Source of the DNA: Flavobacteriaceae bacterium
Lineage (GTDB): Bacteria; Bacteroidota; Bacteroidia; Flavobacteriales; Flavobacteriaceae
DNA length: 18,852 nt
Assembly (NCBI GenBank): GCA_947482805.1
Contig: CANKLK010000027.1
Location: forward strand, 1 to 18,852
Direction of reading: 5' to 3'
In this document: piece by piece, positions 1-7,072 of the stretch
Numbering within the stretch: the first letter of the stretch is position 1
How the letters are laid out: every line of letters starts with the position of its first letter
Program-made: the position numbers and the translations under genes
The notes under the pieces: generated by a model
What the model was told of the DNA's origin: nothing
Database searches by the model: none
What the model saw: the letters and a program-made list of their open reading frames with translations, nothing else

Positions 1-1109
1 AACATTATGAAGAAGTAACCGGAGCTGTAATGCCTCCTGTATTTCAAACCTCAACTTATGCGCAAACATCACCTGGAAAACCTGTTGGAGATTACGAATA
101 CTCAAGAGCGGCAAACCCAACACGACAGGCATTAGAAGATGCTTTAGCTTCTATAGAAAATGGCGCTCGTGGTTTAGCATTCGCTTCAGGATTAGCGGCA
201 ACTGATTGTTTACTTCGTATGTTCAAAGCTGGTGACGAAGTTATTGCTATGGATGATTTGTATGGCGGAACGTATCGTTTGTTTACTCGTTTGTATAAAG
301 AAAGTGGCATCAAATTCCATTTTGTGGATATGAATGATTTTGACAAATTTCAAGCATTGATTAATGAAAATACCAAGTTGGTTTGGGTTGAAACACCAAC
401 AAATCCGTTGATGAAATTAGCAGACATTCAGGAAATTGCTAAAATTACCAAAGCAAAAAATATTCTTTTTGCTGTCGACAATACGTTTGCAACACCTTAT
501 TTACAAAAACCATTGGATTTAGGTGCCGATATAGTGATGCATTCGGCAACAAAATACCTTGGCGGACATTCCGATGTCATAGCCGGAGCTTTGATAATTA
601 AAGACAAAGCATTAGGTGATGAATTACATTTCAAACAATTTGCAACAGGTGCCACACTTGGACCAATGGATAGTTTCTTAGTTTTACGCGGAATTAAGAC
701 CTTGCATTTACGGGTGCAAAGACATTGTGAAAACGGTGAAAAAGTAGCTAACTTTTTAAGCAATCATCCCGAAGTAGAAAAAGTATATTACCCGGGTTTA
801 CCTGATCATCCGTTTCATGAAATTGCAAAAAAACAAATGAGTGGTTTTGGTGGAATGGTTTCATTTACATTTAAATCAGGGAAAAAAGAAGACGCGATTG
901 CTTTCCTTGAAAAACTAAAAGTATTCACTTTGGCAGAATCACTAGGTGGTGTGGAAAGTTTGGCAAATCATCCTGCATTGATGACACATGCTTCTATACC
1001 AGAAGACAAACGAAAAGAAATAGGAATTACTGATGACTTAGTTCGATTAAGTACAGGCGTTGAAGATATTGATGATTTATTGGCTGATTTAGAACAGGCG
1101 TTTAGGTGA
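1..1109 (+). CDS. metB: Cystathionine gamma-synthase/lyase family enzyme (5' partial)
   Basis: This is a fold-type I PLP enzyme of the Cys/Met metabolism family, acting in the cytoplasm in transsulfuration. The frame is open to the left edge; the codons before the methionine at 30 read HYEEVTGAV and are homologous in style to the family's N-terminus. About a dozen residues are probably missing, so the methionine at 30 is not the start. Counting from that methionine, SRAANPTR lies at 25-32, the cofactor aspartate in AVDNTF at 150, and the Schiff-base lysine in SATKYLGGHSD at 175. ESLGGVESLANHP near the C-terminus is shared by gamma-synthases and gamma-lyases, so synthase (metB), lyase or beta-lyase cannot be told apart safely from the sequence; the symbol is a best guess. 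It converges on the DUF2480 gene with 39 bases between stop codons and no clear terminator. Confidence 0.9.
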   Translation, partial: HYEEVTGAVMPPVFQTSTYAQTSPGKPVGDYEYSRAANPTRQALEDALASIENGARGLAFASGLAATDCLLRMFKAGDEVIAMDDLYGGTYRLFTRLYKESGIKFHFVDMNDFDKFQALINENTKLVWVETPTNPLMKLADIQEIAKITKAKNILFAVDNTFATPYLQKPLDLGADIVMHSATKYLGGHSDVIAGALIIKDKALGDELHFKQFATGATLGPMDSFLVLRGIKTLHLRVQRHCENGEKVANFLSNHPEVEKVYYPGLPDHPFHEIAKKQMSGFGGMVSFTFKSGKKEDAIAFLEKLKVFTLAESLGGVESLANHPALMTHASIPEDKRKEIGITDDLVRLSTGVEDIDDLLADLEQAFR

Positions 1110-1148
1110 TAAAATTTAAAATTTATTCTTTATCAAAAAACTGTTTGG

Positions 1149-1655
1149 CTATTTGCTCTTTTTATAAAGCGGTACTGCGGAACAAGCTTCACCATACATT
1201 ATGCTTTTAGCAAACGGCTGTAGTTTTTGAATGGCCATAATATAAGCACTTTCGGGAACCGGTTTTTTAGAACATCCTTTTAAAATAATCGGCTTGTCTT
1301 GGTATTTTGAGTAATCTAATGTTGGAAGGATTTCTTGGTAAAGTGAAGTTTCTAAATCGGTAAGGTTTCCAACAACTACTTTTTTGGCAAAAGGCGAAAG
1401 ATAAACTGTAACCAAAATGCTCGACCAAGCCGGAATAATGGCGTCCGTAGAACAATGAATAGCCACAAAATGATTTTGGAATTGTGACCAATCATGGTTT
1501 TTCAATGCTTCGCGAAAATCTTTTTCTTTTAAGAGAAAACCATCTAAAAGCCATTGTGAAACATCTAATTGCGTTCGTATCCCGCTTGGATAATAATCTT
1601 CCAAATCGAATACTTCGAGCACGGAGTTGGCAACTTTATTTACAATTTCGTCCAT
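1149..1655 (-). CDS. DUF2480 family protein of unknown function
   Basis: A 168-residue soluble protein with no signal peptide or membrane segment. It matches my recollection of the Bacteroidetes-specific DUF2480 family: an N-terminal FDLEDYYP motif, WLLDGFLLKEKDFR at about 35-48, HCSTDAIIPAW at 67-77, KPIILKGCSKKPVP at 121-134 and SIMYGEACSAVPLYK at 151-165. The three cysteines at 68, 128 and 158 each sit in one of the most motif-like stretches, which suggests metal, cluster or thiol chemistry; that is inference. It is the last gene of the sufS-lipoprotein-sufE-DUF59 unit, separated from the DUF59 gene by a 63-base spacer that is almost entirely a repeat element. The function is unknown; the neighbourhood suggests a role linked to iron-sulfur clusters. 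Confidence 0.85.
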   Translation of the reverse strand: MDEIVNKVANSVLEVFDLEDYYPSGIRTQLDVSQWLLDGFLLKEKDFREALKNHDWSQFQNHFVAIHCSTDAIIPAWSSILVTVYLSPFAKKVVVGNLTDLETSLYQEILPTLDYSKYQDKPIILKGCSKKPVPESAYIMAIQKLQPFAKSIMYGEACSAVPLYKKSK

Positions 1656-1660
1656 TTTAG

Positions 1661-1719
1661 TTTACAGTCGCAGTCGCAGTCGCAGTGTCTGAAAACTAGG
1701 ACTGAGACTGGATACTATT
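1661..1719. repeat. AGTC/GACT-word intergenic element, copy 1
   Basis: This fills the spacer between the DUF59 and DUF2480 genes. CAGT words stand at 1665, 1671, 1677 and 1683, forming three perfect CAGTCG hexamers plus CAGT, and the complementary ACTG words follow at 1701 and 1707. The element ends on TACTATT, where the DUF59 stop codon begins. It aligns without gaps to 7014-7072 with about 45 of 59 bases identical by hand count. The two halves are complementary, so the transcript could fold back on itself. Confidence 0.8.
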
Positions 1720-2042
1720 TAAAGCATTCCTAATTCTAACTTAGCTTCTTCGCTCATTAAATCTTTACTCCATGGCGGATCAAAAGTGATTTCAACTTCA
1801 CACGATTTAACGGTGTCTATTTTTTGGATTTTTTCTTCTACTTCACGAGGCAAGGTTTCTGCCACTGGACAATTTGGAGAAGTCAATGTCATCAATACTT
1901 TTACTTCGTTGTCTTCGTTAATCATAACATCGTAGATTAATCCCAATTCGTAAATGTCAACAGGAATTTCCGGGTCGTAAATGCCTTTTAGCGTTTTCAC
2001 CACATTTTCTCCTAAATTGATTTCGTCTTTAAATTCTTCCAT
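1719..2042 (-). CDS. DUF59/MIP18-family SUF-associated Fe-S assembly protein (SufT-like)
   Basis: A 107-residue cytoplasmic protein of the DUF59 (MIP18, PaaD-like) family, the form often found in suf operons. DPEIPVDIYELGLIY lies at 23-37, LTSPNCPVAE at 53-62 with the family cysteine at 58, and FDPPWSKDLMSEEAKLELG at 87-105. A second cysteine is at 81. Proteins of this family help mature iron-sulfur proteins; the exact client is not known here. Only 3 bases separate its start from the sufE stop, so the two are surely cotranscribed and probably translationally coupled. The stop codon sits directly at the boundary of the repeat element that follows it. Confidence 0.92.
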   Translation of the reverse strand: MEEFKDEINLGENVVKTLKGIYDPEIPVDIYELGLIYDVMINEDNEVKVLMTLTSPNCPVAETLPREVEEKIQKIDTVKSCEVEITFDPPWSKDLMSEEAKLELGML

Positions 2043-2045
2043 GTC

Positions 2046-2468
2046 TTATTGATTTTTTGCATTGAATGCCAAAGCATACATTTTTATTTTTTTTACCATC
2101 GAAACCAAACCATTGGCTCGTGTGGGCGATAAATGTTCTTTTAATCCAATTTTATCTATAAAATCGGTATTGGCTTCCAAAATATCTGCTGCTTTTTGAT
2201 TGGAAAAAGCCCGAATCAAAATAGCGATAATTCCTTTTGTTAATATTGCATCGCTATCGGCAGTAAAAACTACTTTTTCTCCATTTTGATCTGCATGAAC
2301 CCATACTTTTGACTGACAGCCCTTGATAATATTATCTTCGGTTTTGAATTGTTCATCAATCAATGGCAATGATTTTCCTAAATCGATAATGTATTCGTAG
2401 CGTTGCATCCAATCGTCAAACATTGAAAACTCGTCAACGATTTCGTCTTGTATTTCTTGTATTGTCAT
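2046..2468 (-). CDS. sufE: SufE sulfur acceptor protein
   Basis: A 140-residue SufE-type protein that accepts persulfide sulfur from the cysteine desulfurase SufS and passes it to the SufBCD scaffold. The acceptor cysteine is in the family motif KGCQSKVW at residue 51, the same number as in E. coli SufE. A C-terminal LKEHLSPTRANGL stretch is also typical of the family, as is the length. Its ATG overlaps the stop codon of the preceding lipoprotein gene as ATGA (2465-2468), which implies translational coupling. Start and stop are unambiguous. Confidence 0.95.
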   Translation of the reverse strand: MTIQEIQDEIVDEFSMFDDWMQRYEYIIDLGKSLPLIDEQFKTEDNIIKGCQSKVWVHADQNGEKVVFTADSDAILTKGIIAILIRAFSNQKAADILEANTDFIDKIGLKEHLSPTRANGLVSMVKKIKMYALAFNAKNQ

Positions 2469-2902
2469 TCTTTTTCTTTAGCTAATGAAACTATTTTGTT
2501 GACTAATTTTTCAATTTCTGCAGGCGGAAATTCGTGATCAAAGTCGGTTGTTTCATAGTTTTTATCCTGATAACGTATTTTCAAATTGGCAATTGCAGCG
2601 CCATCATAAAACCGTTTTTGAGTTGGGTCTTTTAAAGTTGGTACTTTTTCCAAATCAATCTTTTGAAAGTAACTAATAATTTCTTTCCAGTCTTTATCAG
2701 AAATGGCTATTTCTTCCGGAAATTTTTCTCCATTTCTATCTCTTGAAATAGTAGCTTTTTGATTGATAACAACAATTTTTTGGAAAAACCCGCGTGACGA
2801 TGCTGTATATTGCAATGTGGAGTTGGCAATGTCATTTTGGGCTTGATTACTACAGCTTTTCACAAGGAAAACGGATAGTAAAATTATAGTAATTGCTTTC
2901 AT
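2465..2902 (-). CDS. Predicted lipoprotein inside the suf locus, unknown function
   Basis: A 145-residue protein with a hydrophobic signal (about 3-14) and a lipobox-like cysteine at 17 in VKSCSNQ. The lysine at -2 is unusual for a classical lipobox, but Bacteroidota tolerate looser ones. The mature part is rich in charged residues; a stretch with DGAAIANLKIRYQDK (about 100-114) followed by FDHEFPPAEIEKL (121-133) looks like a small compact domain. I do not recognise a characterised family. It lies 10 bases after sufS and overlaps sufE by 4 bases, so it is cotranscribed with cytoplasmic Fe-S assembly genes although it should be exported to an envelope membrane. Its role there is unexplained. 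Confidence 0.8.
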   Translation of the reverse strand: MKAITIILLSVFLVKSCSNQAQNDIANSTLQYTASSRGFFQKIVVINQKATISRDRNGEKFPEEIAISDKDWKEIISYFQKIDLEKVPTLKDPTQKRFYDGAAIANLKIRYQDKNYETTDFDHEFPPAEIEKLVNKIVSLAKEKE

Positions 2903-2912
2903 ATTTTATGTT

Positions 2913-4127
2913 TTAAGATAACATCATTTGTGCTTTTTTCAATGCTTCAATCATCAAATCTATTTCTTCTTTGGTATTGTAAAAAGCGAAGCTTGCTCTA
3001 ATTGTTCCTGGTATTTTATAAAAATCCATAATTGGTTGAGCACAATGATGTCCGGTTCGGACTGCAATTCCCAATTTATCGATAATCGCACCAACGTCAT
3101 ATGGATGAATGCCATCAATATTAAACGAAATTACAGAAGTTTTTTCTTTTGCCGTGCCATAAATTTTTAAACCTACTATTTGTAACAGTTTTTCAGTGGC
3201 GTATTCTAAGAGTTCGTTTTCATATTTTGCAATATTATCAAACCCAATTTCATTCAAATAATCAATGGCTGTTCCAAGCACAATTCCGCCTTCAATATTT
3301 GGTGTTCCAGCTTCAAATTTATGTGGCAAATCAGCATAGGTTGTCTTTTCAAACGAAACCGTGGCAATCATTTCACCTCCGCCTTGATAAGGAGGCAATT
3401 TGCGAAGCCACTCTTCTTTACCATATAAAATTCCAATGCCAGTTGGACCACATATTTTGTGCCCAGAAAATACATAAAAATCACAATCCAAAGCCTGAAC
3501 ATCTGGTTTTAAATGAGGAACGGCCTGTGCGCCATCAATTAAAACTGCAGCGCCAACTTCATGTGCTTTGTCAATCATATATTTAATAGGATTGATTGTT
3601 CCCAAAGCATTTGATATATGATTTACAGTGACTATTTTCGTTTTATCCGAGAGCAGTTTATCGAATTCTAAAAGGATTAATTCTCCCTTTTCATTCATTG
3701 GAATAACTCGTAATGTTGCTCCGGTTTTTTCGCAAAGCATTTGCCAAGGGACAATGTTACTGTGATGTTCTAAAGCCGATACCAAAACCTCATCACCAGC
3801 TATTAATAATGATGCAAAACCATTGGCAATAGCATTAACAGCATGTGTTGTTCCCGAGGTAAAAATTACTTCGTAAGTTTGTTTAGCGTTAATGTGATTT
3901 TGAATTTTACCACGCGATTCTTCGTAAGCATCCGTTGCTAATTGGCTCAACGTATGTACACCTCGATGAATATTAGCATTGATTTCTTTATAATATTTTG
4001 AAATCGCATCAATAACTACTTGTGGCTTTTGAGATGTTGCTCCGTTATCAAAATAGACTAATGGTTTGCCATTGACTTGTTGTGAAAGTATTGGAAAATC
4101 AGCTCTAATTTTTTGTATGTCTAACAT
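2913..4127 (-). CDS. sufS: SufS group II cysteine desulfurase
   Basis: A 404-residue PLP-dependent desulfurase that converts cysteine to alanine and holds the sulfur as a persulfide for SufE. YFDNGATSQKP lies at 25-35, the PLP-binding lysine at 224 in VFSGHKICGPTG, and the catalytic cysteine at 362 in RTGHHCAQPIM, the RxGHHC context typical of group II (SufS-like) enzymes. The length is as expected. It is the first gene of the second suf transcription unit and reads away from the serine hydrolase at 4307. A promoter -7 box (4154-4161) and an inverted repeat (4135-4151) lie just upstream. Confidence 0.97.
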   Translation of the reverse strand: MLDIQKIRADFPILSQQVNGKPLVYFDNGATSQKPQVVIDAISKYYKEINANIHRGVHTLSQLATDAYEESRGKIQNHINAKQTYEVIFTSGTTHAVNAIANGFASLLIAGDEVLVSALEHHSNIVPWQMLCEKTGATLRVIPMNEKGELILLEFDKLLSDKTKIVTVNHISNALGTINPIKYMIDKAHEVGAAVLIDGAQAVPHLKPDVQALDCDFYVFSGHKICGPTGIGILYGKEEWLRKLPPYQGGGEMIATVSFEKTTYADLPHKFEAGTPNIEGGIVLGTAIDYLNEIGFDNIAKYENELLEYATEKLLQIVGLKIYGTAKEKTSVISFNIDGIHPYDVGAIIDKLGIAVRTGHHCAQPIMDFYKIPGTIRASFAFYNTKEEIDLMIEALKKAQMMLS

Positions 4128-4134
4128 TGGTTTA

Positions 4135-4151
4135 TTTAGAAAAATTCTAAA
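4135..4151. promoter_or_regulatory. Inverted repeat over the predicted sufS transcription start
   Basis: TTTAGAA and TTCTAAA form a perfect 7-base inverted repeat around 3 bases. The site lies directly downstream of the sufS -7 box, where the transcription start should fall, a good place for a repressor. The 15-base core on the minus strand agrees with the classical PerR box at 12 of 15 positions by my comparison. It could equally be a small hairpin in the leader RNA. Confidence 0.4.
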
Positions 4152-4153
4152 TA

Positions 4154-4161
4154 CAAAAGTA
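4154..4161 (-). promoter_or_regulatory. Candidate Bacteroidetes -7 box for sufS
   Basis: On the minus strand this reads TACTTTTG, an exact match to TAnnTTTG, 26 bases before the sufS start. A TTG-type -33 box at the usual spacing is not evident; the nearest TTTG lies about 27 bases further upstream, too far. The assignment therefore rests on the -7 match and position. Confidence 0.55.
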
Positions 4162-4213
4162 GCTAAAATGGAATTGTTATTTGCTAAACAAATATTAATA
4201 TTTTGTGTTTATT

Positions 4214-4273
4214 AACCATATAAGGCATGTTATAAAATAGAAGCTCAAATGAACTTAAATGACTTATATGGTT
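4214..4273. repeat. 17-base inverted repeat between sufS and the serine hydrolase
   Basis: The arms 4214-4230 and 4257-4273 pair at 15 of 17 positions, with the outer 11 bases (AACCATATAAG and CTTATATGGTT) perfect, around a 26-base centre. The right half also contains the near-repeating words ATGAACTTAA and ATGACTTATA. It lies between two divergent genes, so it is not a shared terminator. A degenerate palindromic intergenic repeat or a regulatory site is possible. Confidence 0.65.
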
Positions 4274-4306
4274 CAAATTTTATAAATTGCTTGAAAATTA
4301 ATTTTT

Positions 4307-5647
4307 ATGAAAAAAATCCTCAAAATCTTTGCGGTTGTATTGCTGATTGCTTTGGTTTATTTGCGTATTGAAATATATCCGCAACTCGATTTGATTTCGG
4401 GGTTTTCAGCCAAAAGTGTGGCGTCTGGACACTTTATCGATAATCGTTCACTAGAAACAATTCAGCAAGGCGACAATGATATTGATAAAATAGACTGGGC
4501 AACTAATACAATAGACAGTAAACAAAAATTTGTAACGTCAAGTGTTTATGGTTTAAAAACTCGAAAAGCGATTTACCGTCAAGGATTAGGAGCAACATTA
4601 ATCAATGATGATTATGATGTTTCGAAACCATATAACGTTCCGAAAAGAAATTACACTAAAAATTATTTGCCGTTTCCGTATGGAGCAAAAGAACAAAATG
4701 ATACCGTTTTTGCGAACATTGACTATGCTAAACTAAATACAGCTATTGAAAATGCTTTCGATAAAAAAGGTGAAAAAAATAAACGCACTCGTTCTGTAAT
4801 CGTAATTTATAAAGATAAAATTATAGCCGAAAAATATGCAAATGGATTTAATAAAAACTCGAAACTTTTAGGCTGGTCGATGACCAAAAGTATAACTGCA
4901 ACTTATTTTGGCATTCTTCAAAAACAAGGCAAAATTAATATTATGAAACCAGCGTCAATTGCAGAATGGCAAAATGATGAGCGCAAAAAAATCACAATTA
5001 ACGATTTGCTACACATGAATTCTGGACTCGAATGGGAAGAAGATTATGGTAAAATATCCGATGTGACCAAGATGCTTTTTATTGCAGAAGACATGACCCA
5101 ACCCCAAATTGTTAAACAACTTGTCGGGAAACCTAATGACACTTGGAATTACTCTTCAGGAACGACTAATTTGTTGAGTGGCATTTTGCGAAAACAATTC
5201 AAAACACATCAAGAGTATTTAAATTTTTGGTATTCAGCTTTAATTGATAAAATTGGCATGAACTCTATGATTGTTGAAACCGATATGGCCGGGAATTTTG
5301 TGGGGTCGTCCTATAGCTGGGCAACTACACGAGATTGGGCTAAGTTTGGTTTGCTCTATTTACACAACGGCAATTGGAATGGAGAACAACTTTTTGCACC
5401 AAGTTGGGCAAAATACGTTGCCACACCCACCAATGGTTCTAACGGAAGATATGGCGGTCATTTTTGGCTCAATACCAATGGTGATTTTCCCGATGTGCCA
5501 AGAGACTTTTACCGTTGTAGCGGTTATCAAGGACAAATGGTAGCAATATTCCCAAGCCAAGATTTGGTTGTAGTAAGAATGGGATTGAGCGAGGAATTTG
5601 ATTTTAATGGTTTCTTGAGGGAAGTGGTAAAGAGTTTGAAGAAGTAA
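4307..5647 (+). CDS. Beta-lactamase-family serine hydrolase
   Basis: A 446-residue member of the class C beta-lactamase/penicillin-binding-protein fold family, closer in style to 6-aminohexanoate-oligomer hydrolase and esterase-like members than to true beta-lactamases. An N-terminal hydrophobic segment (about 4-19) anchors it or acts as a signal. About 130 residues precede the catalytic domain. The nucleophile motif SMTK is at 191-194, the second motif YSS at 282-284, and a late SGYQGQ segment at 405-410 sits where the KTG-type motif would be, without a clear KTG. The substrate is unknown. It lies on the plus strand between sufD and sufS, converging on sufD and diverging from sufS, and so interrupts the otherwise same-strand suf locus. 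Its stop codon abuts a bidirectional hairpin. Confidence 0.9.
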   Translation: MKKILKIFAVVLLIALVYLRIEIYPQLDLISGFSAKSVASGHFIDNRSLETIQQGDNDIDKIDWATNTIDSKQKFVTSSVYGLKTRKAIYRQGLGATLINDDYDVSKPYNVPKRNYTKNYLPFPYGAKEQNDTVFANIDYAKLNTAIENAFDKKGEKNKRTRSVIVIYKDKIIAEKYANGFNKNSKLLGWSMTKSITATYFGILQKQGKINIMKPASIAEWQNDERKKITINDLLHMNSGLEWEEDYGKISDVTKMLFIAEDMTQPQIVKQLVGKPNDTWNYSSGTTNLLSGILRKQFKTHQEYLNFWYSALIDKIGMNSMIVETDMAGNFVGSSYSWATTRDWAKFGLLYLHNGNWNGEQLFAPSWAKYVATPTNGSNGRYGGHFWLNTNGDFPDVPRDFYRCSGYQGQMVAIFPSQDLVVVRMGLSEEFDFNGFLREVVKSLKK

Positions 5648-5662
5648 AAAAGGCTGCCTTTT
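5646..5662. terminator. Hairpin terminator between sufD and the serine hydrolase
   Basis: AAAAGGC at 5648-5654 and GCCTTTT at 5656-5662 form a perfect inverted repeat around one base; in RNA the loop would be three or more bases. Read on the minus strand, after sufD, the second arm continues into a run of six Ts, the normal form of an intrinsic terminator. On the plus strand the T-run is only four, so it should stop sufABCD transcripts more strongly than those of the hydrolase. Confidence 0.7.
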
Positions 5663-5675
5663 GACAAACTTACTT

Positions 5676-6992
5676 TTATAAATCAAATCCCAAATTCACT
5701 CCCAATTTCGTAGCTATGATTTTGGTGATACGTTGCTTTAGTTCCGGGATTTTTATGCTTTCTATCACTTCGTTAGTAAACGCATACATCAATAATGCTT
5801 TAGCTTCTTTTTTTGGAATACCTCGTTGTTGCATATAGAACATAGCGTTTTCATCTAATTGTCCAATTGTGCAACCGTGGGAACATTTCACATCGTCTGC
5901 AAAAATTTCCAACTGTGGTTTTGCGTTTATGGTTGCTTTGTCGCCTAATAAAATGTTATTATTTTGTTGAAAAGCATCAGTTTTTTGCGCTTCTTTTTCC
6001 ACAAAAATCTTTCCGTTGAAAACTCCGGTTGAGCTTTCCGCCAAAATGGTTTTATAGTTTTGGTGGCTTTCACAGTTTGGTGTTGCATGGTTTACCAAAG
6101 TGTGATGATCAACATGTTGTTTGTCACCAATAATGGTAATCCCTTTTAAAGTCGAATCAATTCTTTCGCCAAAATGGTAAAAATTCAAATTGTTTCTTGT
6201 GATATTTCCGCCAAAAGAAAAGGTATGAACCGAAACGTGACTTTCTTGCTTTTGAGAAATATAAGTGTTGTCAATCAGATTAGCCGATTGCAAATCGTTC
6301 TGGATTTTATAGTAATCGACAATCGCTCGTTTTCCAGCAAAAATTTCAGTTACCGAATTCGTCAGCACCGGGTTTTCATTCAACGATTGATGTCTTTCGA
6401 GGATTTGAACGTGCGCGTTTTCGCCAACAATGACTAAGTTTCTTGGTTGTAACATCAAAGCACTTTCAACTCCGGTAGAAAAATAAATGATTTCAATTGG
6501 TTTTTCAACAACCTTACTTTTAGGAATATTTATATACGCTCCTTCATTTGCAAAAGCGGTATTCAAAGTCGTTAAGGTTTCGTCTTTGCTGGCAATTTTA
6601 TTAAAATATTCATCAATTGCTATTTTATATTTTGGTTTGTTCAATGCCGAAGACATCAAACAAACATCCAATCCTTCGTGAGTTGTTGCTGACAAAAAGG
6701 AAGAGAATTTTCCATCTACAAAAATGACTTTGTGTGTGTCAATTTCGTGCAGAAAATATTTTTTTACAGCTGCAAATTCAATAGTGTTTTCGTGTTTTGG
6801 GAACACTGAAAAATCATTTTTAAGAATAGCATTCAACGAAGTATACTTCCATGCTTCCTCTTTTTTGGTTGGGAAACCTTTATTTTCAAAGTTTTTTATA
6901 GCTGAAGTGCGGACGTCGTGCAACTCATTGTGCACATCGATACTTTCTTCGAACGCCATAAAAGACGAGATTAATTTATCTTTTAGTTCCAT
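5676..6992 (-). CDS. sufD: SufD, Fe-S scaffold complex subunit
   Basis: A 438-residue SufB/SufD-family protein. With SufB and the ATPase SufC it forms the SufBC2D complex on which clusters are built. An N-terminal helical part contains KKEEAWKYTSL (43-53). The beta-helix core ends in DDVKCSHGCTIGQLDENAM (366-384), where the histidine at 372 corresponds by motif to E. coli SufD His360, a residue needed for cluster assembly. MQQRGIPKKEAKALLMYAF at 387-405 is the family C-terminal signature. It is the fourth gene of sufABCD; the 75-base spacer from sufC is filled with a repeat element. A hairpin terminator follows 13 bases after the stop. Confidence 0.96.
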   Translation of the reverse strand: MELKDKLISSFMAFEESIDVHNELHDVRTSAIKNFENKGFPTKKEEAWKYTSLNAILKNDFSVFPKHENTIEFAAVKKYFLHEIDTHKVIFVDGKFSSFLSATTHEGLDVCLMSSALNKPKYKIAIDEYFNKIASKDETLTTLNTAFANEGAYINIPKSKVVEKPIEIIYFSTGVESALMLQPRNLVIVGENAHVQILERHQSLNENPVLTNSVTEIFAGKRAIVDYYKIQNDLQSANLIDNTYISQKQESHVSVHTFSFGGNITRNNLNFYHFGERIDSTLKGITIIGDKQHVDHHTLVNHATPNCESHQNYKTILAESSTGVFNGKIFVEKEAQKTDAFQQNNNILLGDKATINAKPQLEIFADDVKCSHGCTIGQLDENAMFYMQQRGIPKKEAKALLMYAFTNEVIESIKIPELKQRITKIIATKLGVNLGFDL

Positions 6993-7000
6993 AATTTTTG

Positions 7001-7072
7001 TTTGCAGTCGCAGTTTACAGTCGCAGTCAGTGCAGTAAATACTGATAACTGAGACTGAGACTGAATACTATT
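7001..7072. repeat. AGTC/GACT-word intergenic element, copy 2
   Basis: The sufC-sufD spacer. CAGT words stand at 7005, 7011, 7018, 7024, 7028 and 7033; complementary ACTG words follow at 7041, 7048, 7054 and 7060. The 59 bases at 7014-7072 align without gaps to 1661-1719. The element's closing TACTATT contains the sufC stop codon (TAG, 7068-7070), so its boundary coincides with the end of the reading frame. Confidence 0.8.

Noticed and set aside
30..1109. A complete gene starting at the ATG at 30
   Set aside because: The codons before it are open and family-like (EEVTGAV before MPPVFQTSTY), so the gene begins outside the window.
1110..1148. Terminator between the convergent metB-like and DUF2480 genes
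   Set aside because: AT-rich and repetitive, but I could not form a convincing GC-containing hairpin with a T-run.
1661..1719. CRISPR array or site-specific att site
   Set aside because: The unit is 4 to 6 bases, there are no unique spacers of constant length, and no cas, integrase or mobile genes are near.
3149..3586. Plus-strand open frame of 145 codons opposite sufS
   Set aside because: It lies entirely within sufS, is rich in Gln, His and Leu as expected of an antisense shadow, and has no recognisable motif.
4274..4306. TAnnTTTG promoter for the serine hydrolase
   Set aside because: The best match, TAAATTGC, agrees at only 6 of 8 positions, which is not enough in such AT-rich DNA.
5360..5686. 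Minus-strand open frame of 108 codons opposite the serine hydrolase
   Set aside because: It overlaps the conserved catalytic domain of the hydrolase and has no family-like features.
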